Numbered from the stretch's first letter, positions 1 to 5,638 are shown. The stretch: 5,638 nt of DNA from CBDUBH01 sp965365345 (GCA_965365345.1 CBDUBH010000138.1:1-5638); one strand, 5' to 3'. Notes: generated from the sequence alone by a model not told the origin. Program-made: numbers and translations.

Positions 1-750
1 AGCGAAAATGAACTTGATGAATTAAGTAAAAAGATAGGACTTGAAGGAAAAATTACAATCGGCACAACCGGATTTTTAAATGATAAAACTTTCAGATATA
101 AAAACGAACCGGTACGTCATAAATTGCTTGATTTAATTGGAGATTTGGCATTGATCGGCGCGCCAATAAAAGCGCAGGTTTTAGCTGCACGTCCCGGACA
201 TAAAGCAAATGTTGAATTTGCAAAACAGGTCCGAAAACTTTACCAGCAAAAAAAATTAGTTAAAAAATATCAGTTTGTAAAAACCGAAGGAATTGTTTTT
301 GATGTAAATGCAATTCAAAGGATTTTGCCGCACCGATATCCGTTTTTATTGGTAGATAAAATCACCCATCTTGAAATGGATAAAAAAGTTGTGGGTGTAA
401 AATCAGTTACTGTAAATGAGCCGTTTTTCCCGGGACATTTCCCCGGACAGCCGATAATGCCTGGAGTTTTAATTTTAGAAGCGATGGCGCAAACCGGCGG
501 AATTCTTCTTCTGAATTCATTTTTGGATCCTTCGCAAAAATTAGTGATGTTCATGCAAATTAATAATGCGAAATTCAGAAAACCGGTATTGCCCGGCGAT
601 CAATTAGTAATGGAATTGGAATTGATCAACAAAAAAAGCAAAGTTGCCGTTTTAAGCGGAAAGGCATTTGTTGATGGAAATCTTGTTACCGAAGCCGAAT
701 TTATGGCAGCAATTACAGATAGACAAGAAAATAACTTAAATAAAAATTAA
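1..750 (+). CDS. lpxC/fabZ: Bifunctional LpxC-FabZ fusion: UDP-3-O-acyl-GlcNAc deacetylase / 3-hydroxyacyl-ACP dehydratase (5' partial)
   Basis: The frame is open from base 1, so the gene starts upstream; 249 residues remain. Fragment residues 1-81 are the C-terminal end of LpxC, the zinc deacetylase that commits UDP-acyl-GlcNAc to lipid A. Visible are RHKLLDLIGDL, carrying the zinc ligands His40 and Asp44 and the conserved Asp48, and RPGHKAN, whose His67 (199-201) matches the catalytic His of A. aeolicus LpxC. After a Lys/Gln-rich linker (about 82-96) comes a full FabZ hot-dog domain (97-249): ILPHRYPFLLVD, then PGHFPGQPIMPGV with catalytic His146 (436-438), then LEAMAQ with catalytic Glu160 (478-480). 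FabZ dehydrates 3-hydroxyacyl-ACP in fatty acid synthesis, the same substrate type that LpxA uses. The fusion is known in Bacteroidota and relatives. The TTG at 124 lies inside the LpxC zinc-binding motif and is not a start. The neighbouring lpxA, 22 bp downstream, fits one operon. Confidence 0.95.
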   Translation, partial: SENELDELSKKIGLEGKITIGTTGFLNDKTFRYKNEPVRHKLLDLIGDLALIGAPIKAQVLAARPGHKANVEFAKQVRKLYQQKKLVKKYQFVKTEGIVFDVNAIQRILPHRYPFLLVDKITHLEMDKKVVGVKSVTVNEPFFPGHFPGQPIMPGVLILEAMAQTGGILLLNSFLDPSQKLVMFMQINNAKFRKPVLPGDQLVMELELINKKSKVAVLSGKAFVDGNLVTEAEFMAAITDRQENNLNKN

Positions 751-772
751 TCTTCAATCTAACATAAAATTT

Positions 773-1549
773 ATGAATAATATTCATCCAACTGCATTTA
801 TTAGCGAAAAAGCAAAGATCGGCGAAAATGTAACCATTGGTCCTTTTGCTGTAATTTATGATGATGTTGAAATTGGCAATGATTGCAAGATCGGTCCGCA
901 CGCAACAATTTATGATGGTGCCAGAATCGGAAATAATGTAACAATTTATCAATCCGCTTCGATTGCGCACGTTCCTCAAGATCTGAAATTCAGTAAGGAA
1001 AGTACACAATTTTATATTGGCGATAACACCACGATTCATGAATTTGCAACTTTGCACAGAGGAACAAAAGAAACAGGCGAATCAAGAATCGGAAAAAATT
1101 GTTTACTTATGGCTTATTCGCATGTTGGACATGATGTTCAAATTGGTGATAATTGTATTCTTGCAAACGGAGTTCAAATCGGCGGACACGTTCACATAGA
1201 AGATTTTGTGATAATAGGGGGAATGACTCCCGTTCATCAATTCAGCATGATCGGGAAACATGCAATGGTTGGCGGCGGATTCAGAGTTGTTCAAGATGTG
1301 CCGCCATTTGTTTTAGCCGGCGGTGAACCTTTAAGATATTCAGGATTAAATGTTGTTGGTTTAAGAAGACGCGGATTTAAAAATGAAGAAATCGAAACTT
1401 TGAAAAAAGCATATCATCTGATTTATAATTCAGGTTTGAATTTAACTGCCGGAAAAGAAAAAGTTCAAACGGAATTTGGAGATGATCCTTTAGTACAAAG
1501 TGTTTTAGAATTCATAAATAAAAGTAAACGCAGTATAATCAGAAGATGA
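773..1549 (+). CDS. lpxA: LpxA, acyl-ACP--UDP-N-acetylglucosamine O-acyltransferase
   Basis: This cytoplasmic trimeric enzyme performs the first step of lipid A synthesis, moving a 3-hydroxyacyl chain from ACP to the 3-OH of UDP-GlcNAc. The protein has 258 residues (E. coli 262). Residues 1 to about 185 are left-handed beta-helix hexapeptide repeats (such as IGENVT, IGPFAV, IGNDCK), opening with the typical IHPTAFI. The active-site stretch SHVGHDVQIG gives catalytic His120, equivalent to E. coli His125. GGHVHIEDF (His139) and MTPVHQF (His155) match His144 and His160. The segment QDVPPFVLAGG and the helical tail beginning GLRRRGF are also characteristic of LpxA. Gly168 aligns with E. coli Gly173, the acyl-chain ruler position. 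No clear Shine-Dalgarno precedes the ATG; the start is supported by the N-terminal motif and the length. It follows lpxC/fabZ by 22 bp, and its last codons overlap the next gene as ATGA, indicating cotranscription. Confidence 0.97.
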   Translation: MNNIHPTAFISEKAKIGENVTIGPFAVIYDDVEIGNDCKIGPHATIYDGARIGNNVTIYQSASIAHVPQDLKFSKESTQFYIGDNTTIHEFATLHRGTKETGESRIGKNCLLMAYSHVGHDVQIGDNCILANGVQIGGHVHIEDFVIIGGMTPVHQFSMIGKHAMVGGGFRVVQDVPPFVLAGGEPLRYSGLNVVGLRRRGFKNEEIETLKKAYHLIYNSGLNLTAGKEKVQTEFGDDPLVQSVLEFINKSKRSIIRR

Positions 1550-2289
1550 TTTGGAAATTTATTAACAGCGGCGAAAACACAGGCAAATTCAATATGGATT
1601 TTGATATTGAACTTGCGCAAAATTGCAAAGATGGTGAAGCATATTTCAGAATTTACCGCTGGAAGCCGTATTGTATTTCGCTCGGCGCAAATCAAAAATA
1701 TGAAGATATCAATTTAGAAAAATTGCAAAATGACGGATTTGAAATTGTAAAACGCCCGACCGGTGGTAGAGCAATTTTACATTCCGAAGAAATTACTTAT
1801 TCGGTTGTAATTCCGGTTAACGCAGGATTTTCTTCAACTGAAATTTACAAAATGATAAGTCTGGCATTGGTAAAAGGATTAAAAAATTACGATCCGAGAT
1901 TGAATGAAGTTGAACTTGAATCAAATCAGCCTGATTTTGCGATGCTTTTAAAAGATCCGAAAGGTGTTGCCTGTTTTGCAAGCACCGCAAAAAGCGAAGT
2001 AAAATATAAAGGTAAAAAACTTATTGGAAGCGCTCAGCGTAAAATGAATAAAGTTATTTTACAGCACGGCTCCATAATGTGTGGTGATTTTCACTTAAAT
2101 CTTGTTGATTATATGAATATCGAAAAAAGTGAAGTTCCGAAATTAAAAGATGAAATTTTTAATTCGACAATTGATGTTTCATCAATATTAAAAGATAAAG
2201 TTGATTACGATAAAGTGATTGAAAATTTGGTTAATGGATTTGAAGAACAATGGAAAATTAAATTTCAAAAAGAAGAAGTTGAATTATGA
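1546..2289 (+). CDS. LipM-like octanoyltransferase / lipoate-protein ligase family protein (BPL_LPL fold)
   Basis: A 247-residue cytoplasmic protein of the biotin/lipoate ligase superfamily, which attaches octanoyl or lipoyl groups to lipoyl domains of 2-oxoacid dehydrogenases and the glycine cleavage H protein. Visible are the N-terminal YCISLGANQ (residues 42-50), the substrate loop RPTGGRAILH (70-79) followed by EITYSV, the ACF segment with Cys143, GKKLIGSAQ (156-164) with the conserved Lys before GSAQ, and LQHGSIM. The Cys in a (S/A)CF context followed by GSAQ and LQHGS resembles Bacillus LipM, which forms an acyl-Cys intermediate (Cys150) and takes octanoate from ACP. There is no clear C-terminal accessory domain such as LplA has for activating free lipoate, which favours transferase over ligase. 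LipL amidotransferase remains possible. The start ATG overlaps the lpxA stop as ATGA and the end overlaps panB the same way. Family assignment is secure; exact activity is inferred. Confidence 0.85.
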   Translation: MIWKFINSGENTGKFNMDFDIELAQNCKDGEAYFRIYRWKPYCISLGANQKYEDINLEKLQNDGFEIVKRPTGGRAILHSEEITYSVVIPVNAGFSSTEIYKMISLALVKGLKNYDPRLNEVELESNQPDFAMLLKDPKGVACFASTAKSEVKYKGKKLIGSAQRKMNKVILQHGSIMCGDFHLNLVDYMNIEKSEVPKLKDEIFNSTIDVSSILKDKVDYDKVIENLVNGFEEQWKIKFQKEEVEL

Positions 2290-3101
2290 GTACTCATAAA
2301 GATTTTAGAAAAATTACAACAAAAACTCTGTTCGTCTTAAAACAGCAGGGAATAAAAATTTCCGCTTTAACTGCTTACGATTTTATAACCGCAAAATTGT
2401 TGGATCAAGCGGGGATTGATCTTCTTTTAGTTGGTGATTCTTTGGCAAATGTTTTTCAGGGAAATGAAACAACTTTGCCTGTTACAATGGAAGAAATGAT
2501 CTATCACACAAAAGCAGTTACAAAAGGCGTTGATAGAGCAATGGTAATTGTTGATATGCCTTTTATGTCATATCAAACAAATATTGATGAAGGTTTTAGA
2601 AACGCCGGCAAAATTATGAAAGAAACCTCGGCTGGCGGCGTTAAATTAGAAGGCGGAATCAGAATTGCAGAAACCGTAAAAAAAATTACGGAAGCCGGAA
2701 TTCCCGTGATGGGACATATCGGATTAACTCCGCAAAGCATTCATCAATTCGGAAGTTACAAAGCGCGCGGAAAAGATGAAGAAGAGGCAAAACAAATTCT
2801 AAATGATGCTAAAGCTTTGGAACAAGCCGGCGCATTTTCAATCGTACTTGAAAAAATTCCTGCTGAACTCGCAAAAAAGGTTACCGAATCGGTGGAAATT
2901 CCAACAATAGGAATCGGCGCGGGAGTTCACTGCGATGGACAAATTCTTGTTACTCCGGATATGCTTGGATTAAATATGGAATTCAGTCCAAGATTTGTTC
3001 GACATTACGCCAACTTAAGCGAAATTGTGGTGGAAGCAATAAAAAATTACGTTGCCGATGTTCGCGATAAAAATTTCCCGAGCGAAAAAGAAAGTTATTA
3101 A
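2286..3101 (+). CDS. panB: PanB, 3-methyl-2-oxobutanoate hydroxymethyltransferase (ketopantoate hydroxymethyltransferase)
   Basis: PanB transfers a hydroxymethyl group from 5,10-methylene-tetrahydrofolate to 2-oxoisovalerate, giving ketopantoate, the first committed step to pantothenate, CoA and the ACP prosthetic group. The 271 residues compare with 264 in E. coli and form one TIM barrel. In order: ALTAYDF (28-34); LLVGDSLANV with metal ligand Asp51; the stretch LPVTMEEM; VDMPFMSY with metal ligand Asp90; GGVKLEGG with Lys120 and Glu122; VMGHIGLTPQS (141-151); IVLEKIP with catalytic Glu189 (E. coli Glu181); and IGIGAGVHCDGQILV (208-222), where many homologues have Pro instead of Val after GAG. 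All key residues are present, so it should be active. The ATG overlaps the preceding stop as ATGA, with an AGAAGAAG purine run (2271-2278) seven bases upstream as a possible ribosome site. It is the last gene of the first cluster. panC and panD are not in the window. Confidence 0.97.
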   Translation: MSTHKDFRKITTKTLFVLKQQGIKISALTAYDFITAKLLDQAGIDLLLVGDSLANVFQGNETTLPVTMEEMIYHTKAVTKGVDRAMVIVDMPFMSYQTNIDEGFRNAGKIMKETSAGGVKLEGGIRIAETVKKITEAGIPVMGHIGLTPQSIHQFGSYKARGKDEEEAKQILNDAKALEQAGAFSIVLEKIPAELAKKVTESVEIPTIGIGAGVHCDGQILVTPDMLGLNMEFSPRFVRHYANLSEIVVEAIKNYVADVRDKNFPSEKESY

Positions 3102-3204
3102 TACGTTGAAATAGTTTTGTACATTAATAAATTGAAACGTTGATCAAAAATAATTAAAACAATTCCGTAAACACGATACCTGCAATTTAAGATTAAGCAA
3201 TCCT
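3102..3204 (+). other. Intergenic gap between the acyl/lipid A cluster and the heptose cluster
   Basis: This 103-bp AT-rich stretch is the only real spacer between intact genes. I see no open frame of note, no RNA gene and no stem followed by a T run that would be a convincing terminator for panB. It contains a possible promoter element near its left end and a short TTGATCAA palindrome (3140-3147) of doubtful meaning. No Shine-Dalgarno-like sequence precedes the ATG at 3205. The gap is the natural place for a transcription start for the downstream genes, though read-through from panB is not excluded. Confidence 0.6.
3112..3119 (+). promoter_or_regulatory. Candidate Bacteroidota-type -7 promoter element (TAnnTTTG)
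   Basis: TAGTTTTG matches exactly the TAnnTTTG -7 consensus described for the Bacteroidota primary sigma factor, and it lies in the intergenic gap 86 bp before the propeller gene. No good -33 TTTG partner stands at the expected distance; the region about 20 bp upstream is the end of panB. An alternative sigma-70 style reading using TTGAAA (3106-3111 or 3132-3137) gives no well-spaced -10. In AT-rich DNA an eight-base match with two free positions can easily arise by chance. Confidence 0.25.
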
Positions 3205-4311
3205 ATGAAAAAATTATTAATAGTATTTTACATTTTATTGAATGCCGCGCTTATAAAAGCACAGGAAAATTACAATCCCGAATATTTCCTTGATGGCGTA
3301 ATGATTTACGATATTACCGGAAACAACAAGGAAATTTGGATTGCTACATACGGAAGAGGAATTTATAAATACTCCGTTTCTGATGGAAAATGGACAAATT
3401 TTTCTACAAATACCGGAACTCTTCAGCAAGATTTCTTTTACACAATTGCCGAAAATGAAAATTTCGTTTGGGCAGGCTGCAGCGATGGACTTTATATTTA
3501 TGATAAAAAAAGAAATGCGTGGACAAAAAGAAAATTCGGGTTAGGCGGTGAACTCGGAAATTGGGTTCGCGCGGTTGAATACGATAAGCATGAAAATGTT
3601 TTGTGGATCGGAAGATTTAAATATTTAACAAAACTTGATGTTGCGCGTCAAAAGTATACTGATCATGATTTAACCATTGGCGGAAATGTAAAAACAAATA
3701 ATATAAAATTCATTGCGGTTGATGGCGATAGTTTAGTCTGGTTCGGTACAGAAGTCGGAATTCACAAATACAATAAACAAAGATCAATTGAAGATAAAAG
3801 ATCTTTAGAATTTGTAACAAACAAACTAAATAATTTCAATGGTGATGGCGAAGCAGTTTCAGTTTCGGATATGCTTTTTGAATCTAAAAATATCTGGTTT
3901 GGAATGGATGAATTTTTAACTCCGCAAAAACCGAAATTTAATATCGGCGGAGTTTATTTTCACGATAGAAAAAATACTTGGATCAGATTTGATGAACAAA
4001 AAAAAATGAGCGCTAATGGAATTTATTCGCTTGCAATGTCTGGAAATATAATTTGGGCAAGCGTTTATGAATTTGACAGAATTAAAAAAGATCAGCTTGG
4101 CAAAGGAATTTCGCTGATAAACAGAATCACAAAAAACGTTACAAATATTACCAAAGATGAATTGAAATTAAAATCAGATAAAATTTATTCGCTTTATTTT
4201 GACGGCATAAATATGTGGCTCGGCACAGAAGACGGAATGATGAAGATCAAAATTACAAATGAACTTGCGGAATTTAAAAATGAAAAACAAACAAATAAAA
4301 ATAGAAAATAA
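3205..4311 (+). CDS. Exported beta-propeller protein of unknown function (Reg_prop-like repeats)
   Basis: I do not recognise a named family for this 368-residue protein. Residues 1-19 form a Sec signal peptide (MKK, hydrophobic LLIVFYILLNAALI, predicted cut after Ala19 before QENY) with no lipobox Cys, so it is probably periplasmic or secreted. The rest carries seven spaced hydrophobic-Trp motifs, each followed by a strand and turn pattern: IWIATYGRG (44), VWAGCSDG (88), LWIGRFKY (133), VWFGTEVG (178), IWFGMDEF (230), IWASVYEF (283) and MWLGTEDG (337). Spacing is about 44-54 residues, as expected for a propeller of about seven blades. Similar repeats form the sensor part of hybrid two-component systems in Bacteroidota, but here no membrane helix, kinase or DNA-binding domain follows. 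There is no obvious C-terminal sorting domain; the tail is Lys/Asn-rich. The gene's end overlaps the heptose kinase gene, so it is probably cotranscribed with ADP-heptose synthesis. A ligand-binding or envelope scaffold role is only a guess. Confidence 0.85.
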   Translation: MKKLLIVFYILLNAALIKAQENYNPEYFLDGVMIYDITGNNKEIWIATYGRGIYKYSVSDGKWTNFSTNTGTLQQDFFYTIAENENFVWAGCSDGLYIYDKKRNAWTKRKFGLGGELGNWVRAVEYDKHENVLWIGRFKYLTKLDVARQKYTDHDLTIGGNVKTNNIKFIAVDGDSLVWFGTEVGIHKYNKQRSIEDKRSLEFVTNKLNNFNGDGEAVSVSDMLFESKNIWFGMDEFLTPQKPKFNIGGVYFHDRKNTWIRFDEQKKMSANGIYSLAMSGNIIWASVYEFDRIKKDQLGKGISLINRITKNVTNITKDELKLKSDKIYSLYFDGINMWLGTEDGMMKIKITNELAEFKNEKQTNKNRK

Positions 4312-5305
4312 AAGACTCGAAGAATTAAAAGAAAAATTTAAACAGACAAAAATTGCCGTTGTAGGCGATATGATGCTTGATTGCTATTTTTGGGGCGAAG
4401 TAAAAAGAATTTCACCTGAAGCGCCCGTTCCGATTGTTGAAATTGATGATGAATTTTATAGATTTGGCGGCGCTGCAAATTGCGCTTTTAATATTTATAA
4501 ATTAGGCGGAACCGCTTTTCCTGTTGGAATTATCGGTTACGATAACCACGGATCAATCTTTAACGGATTGATTGAAGAAGCGGGAATTGCATCAAGCGGA
4601 ATTATACTTGATGATTCGCGCCCAACCACTGCAAAAACAAGAGTTATAGCGAGCAATCAGCATATTGTAAGAATAGATCAGGAAAAGAAAAATTATATTA
4701 ATGGTGAAATTGAACAAAAAATTTTAAATTATGTTAATAATATTATAAATGAATTGGACGGATTGATTCTTCAAGATTACAACAAAGGAGTTTTAACTTC
4801 CAGTTTAATTGAAAAAATAATTGATCTTTGCAATAAAAATAATGTTATTATAACGGTTGATCCGAAATTTACAAACTTCTTCAACTACAAAAATGTTACG
4901 GTATTTAAACCGAACAGAAAAGAAACTGAAGACGCATTCGGAATAAGAATAAAATCCGAAGAAGAAATTTCCGCAGCCGGAAAAAATTTGCTCGAAAAAT
5001 TAAATTCAAAATATGTGCTTTTAACTTTGGGCGAAAACGGAATTGCAATTTTCGGAAAAAACGGCGAGGAAGCAAGAATCCCGACCAAAGCTAGAAAAGT
5101 TGCGGATGTTTCGGGAGCAGGCGATACCGTAATTTCAACTTTGACCGTGGCACTTGCAGCAGGAGCAAATATATTTGAAGCCGCTTATCTTGCAAATTTT
5201 GCAGGCGGACTTGTTTGCGAAGAATTAGGAATTGTTCCGATTGAAGCAGAAAAATTATTTTCCGAAGTTGAAAAAGATAACGAAAAACTTCAAGAAGCAT
5301 TATGA
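4280..5305 (+). CDS. rfaE1: RfaE1 / HldE-type D-glycero-beta-D-manno-heptose-7-phosphate kinase (PfkB family)
   Basis: This cytoplasmic kinase phosphorylates heptose 7-phosphate at C1 to give heptose 1,7-bisphosphate on the way to ADP-heptose for the LPS inner core. It is 341 residues from the ATG at 4280. Visible are VVGDMMLDCYFWG and RISPEAPVPIVE, the latter typical of the HldE kinase domain (PEAPVP at 46-51); GGAANCAFNI (63-72), the PfkB glycine/asparagine signature; QDYNKGVL (165-172), matching the family's DYGKG; VDPKF; LLTLGENGI; and DVSGAGDT with catalytic Asp282 (codon 5123-5125). An in-frame ATG at 4259 would add seven residues (348 in all) and lengthen the overlap with the propeller gene from 32 to 53 bp. 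I prefer 4280 because the overlap is shorter, but neither has a strong ribosome site. The stop overlaps the rfaE2 start as ATGA. The separate kinase contrasts with the fused E. coli HldE. A related sugar kinase is unlikely given PEAPVP and the neighbour. Confidence 0.92.
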   Translation: MKNKQIKIENKRLEELKEKFKQTKIAVVGDMMLDCYFWGEVKRISPEAPVPIVEIDDEFYRFGGAANCAFNIYKLGGTAFPVGIIGYDNHGSIFNGLIEEAGIASSGIILDDSRPTTAKTRVIASNQHIVRIDQEKKNYINGEIEQKILNYVNNIINELDGLILQDYNKGVLTSSLIEKIIDLCNKNNVIITVDPKFTNFFNYKNVTVFKPNRKETEDAFGIRIKSEEEISAAGKNLLEKLNSKYVLLTLGENGIAIFGKNGEEARIPTKARKVADVSGAGDTVISTLTVALAAGANIFEAAYLANFAGGLVCEELGIVPIEAEKLFSEVEKDNEKLQEAL

Positions 5306-5514
5306 AAAATATTCTGAATTGGGAAGAACTTAAAAAAGTTACCGAAGATTTAAAACATCAAAATAAAAAAATTGTTTTTACAAACGGCTGTTTTGATATA
5401 CTTCACGCCGGACATGTTGATTATTTAAATAAATCAAAAGAATTAGGCGATGTTTTGGTTGTTGGATTAAATAGCGATTCATCAATAAAAAGAACACGTC
5501 ATTTTTTCTCTTGA
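5302..5514 (+). pseudogene. rfaE2: RfaE2 / HldE-type D-glycero-beta-D-manno-heptose 1-phosphate adenylyltransferase, 3'-truncated
   Basis: Only the N-terminal part of this nucleotidyltransferase is present: 70 codons, against about 160 in the family. The intact enzyme joins heptose 1-phosphate and ATP to make ADP-heptose. Residues 1-20 (NWEELKKVTEDLK) are the usual leader, IVFTNGCFDILHAGH (24-38) includes the HxGH nucleotide-binding motif (His35-His38), and LGDVLVVGLNSDSSIKR (48-64) is a strong family match. After Arg64 (codon ending 5493) the expected KG..RP.N segment, the middle domain and the distal ISSTxxR-type motif are missing. Six unrelated residues (TRHFFS) and a TGA at 5512-5514 follow. 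The other two forward frames do not restore the homology, so a point frameshift does not explain it. It overlaps the kinase gene by four bases, with AAGAAG (5292-5297) just before the ATG. The product should be inactive unless the rest is supplied elsewhere. An assembly error at the junction is equally possible. Confidence 0.85.
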
Positions 5515-5638
5515 ATCAAAAGTAAAATACCGCATCGTACAAGTAGTAAACATTAATTAACGAATCGCACTATCAAATTGAGGCGATTTTAGAATTAATA
5601 GACTTTTTATTCATAAGCGTATTTTTTTTTTGTTTTTA
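5494..5638. other. Unassigned AT-rich tail after the rfaE2 breakpoint, possible edge of a mobile element
   Basis: These 145 bp have 39 G or C bases by my count (27%), lower than the genes to the left, and show no gene I recognise. There is an inverted repeat AATCGC (5563-5568) / GCGATT (5583-5588) around a 14-base loop, and a run of ten T (5622-5631) close to the window end. On the minus strand a frame enters from the right edge and ends at a TGA at 5573-5575 after about 20 codons, with Lys-, Asn-, Ser- and Ile-rich content. It could be the C-terminus of a protein lying beyond the window, or chance. If it were a transposase end, about 80 bp of noncoding terminus would separate it from the breakpoint, which suits an insertion sequence. 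No terminal inverted repeat or target duplication can be tested from one side. Confidence 0.35.

Noticed and set aside
124..126. TTG as a start codon for a stand-alone FabZ-like protein
   Set aside because: It falls inside the conserved RHKLLDLIGD zinc motif of LpxC and the same frame is open to base 1, so it is internal to the fusion.
713..1057. Minus-strand open frame of 114 codons across the fabZ/lpxA junction
   Set aside because: It lies opposite well-conserved genes, resembles no protein I know, and is explained by the codon bias of the + strand.
3103..3143. Direct repeat ACGTTGA at 3103-3109 and 3137-3143 as an operator pair
   Set aside because: Seven bases repeated once in an AT-rich gap, with no symmetry and no known regulator nearby, is within chance expectation.
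4885..5300. Minus-strand open frames opposite the heptose kinase (4885-5088, 5091-5300)
   Set aside because: They are antisense to the strongly conserved PfkB domain and have low-complexity Leu/Phe/Ser-rich content typical of shadow frames.
5492..5560. A forward frame (EHVIFSLESK onward, 22 codons to TAA at 5558-5560) as a frameshifted continuation of RfaE2, with the T run at 5502-5507 as a slip site
   Set aside because: The peptide bears no resemblance to the expected RfaE2 middle region, so a shift would not restore the enzyme.
5561..5570. GTGCG on the minus strand as the 5' end of a group II intron
   Set aside because: An intron starting there would reach the rfaE2 breakpoint within about 80 bases, and I see no domain V-like hairpin; five bases alone mean little.
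5563..5588. Hairpin AATCGC/GCGATT as a terminator for the heptose operon
   Set aside because: The stem is only six pairs with a 14-base loop and is followed by just four T, too weak to call.
5622..5637. T-rich end as a real biological poly-T tract or terminator
   Set aside because: No stem precedes it, and a homopolymer at the very end of a sequence may simply reflect where assembly stopped.

Overview
This window is a low-GC (roughly one third G+C by eye), densely packed stretch in which every gene is on the + strand. It most likely comes from a Gram-negative bacterium of the Bacteroidota/Chlorobiota/Ignavibacteria group. The reasons are an LpxC-FabZ fusion (a known arrangement in that group), lipid A and ADP-heptose genes showing a lipopolysaccharide outer membrane, RfaE1 and RfaE2 as separate proteins rather than the fused HldE of E. 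coli, an exported Reg_prop-like beta-propeller, and weak or absent Shine-Dalgarno sequences. Ignavibacteria is my best guess, but this is inference from gene style, not from a search.

Layout. Positions 1-750 hold the 3' part of an LpxC-FabZ fusion whose 5' end lies outside the window. After 22 bp comes lpxA (773-1549). It overlaps by ATGA a LipM-like octanoyl/lipoyl transferase gene (1546-2289), which overlaps by ATGA panB (2286-3101). A 103-bp gap follows, the only clear intergenic space between intact genes, with a possible Bacteroidota-type promoter. Then come an exported, probably seven-bladed beta-propeller protein (3205-4311), an RfaE1/HldE-type heptose kinase overlapping it by 32 bp (4280-5305), and by ATGA overlap the start of the partner RfaE2 nucleotidyltransferase (5302 onward).

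The first four genes share an acyl-carrier-protein theme. FabZ makes acyl-ACP precursors, LpxC and LpxA build lipid A from 3-hydroxyacyl-ACP, the LipM-like enzyme probably uses octanoyl-ACP (or free lipoate), and PanB makes the pantoate needed for the phosphopantetheine arm of CoA and ACP. The second cluster supplies ADP-heptose for the LPS core (or related heptose glycans), with an unexplained propeller protein at its head.

The main anomaly is at the right end. RfaE2 homology stops abruptly near 5493, about 64 residues into a protein that is normally about 160 residues long. The remaining 145 bp are AT-rich (27% G+C by my count), carry no recognisable gene and end in a 10-T run. This looks like a junction with a mobile element or a rearrangement, or an assembly artefact. 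I found no RNA gene, CRISPR array or complete mobile element, and no convincing new multi-gene system.
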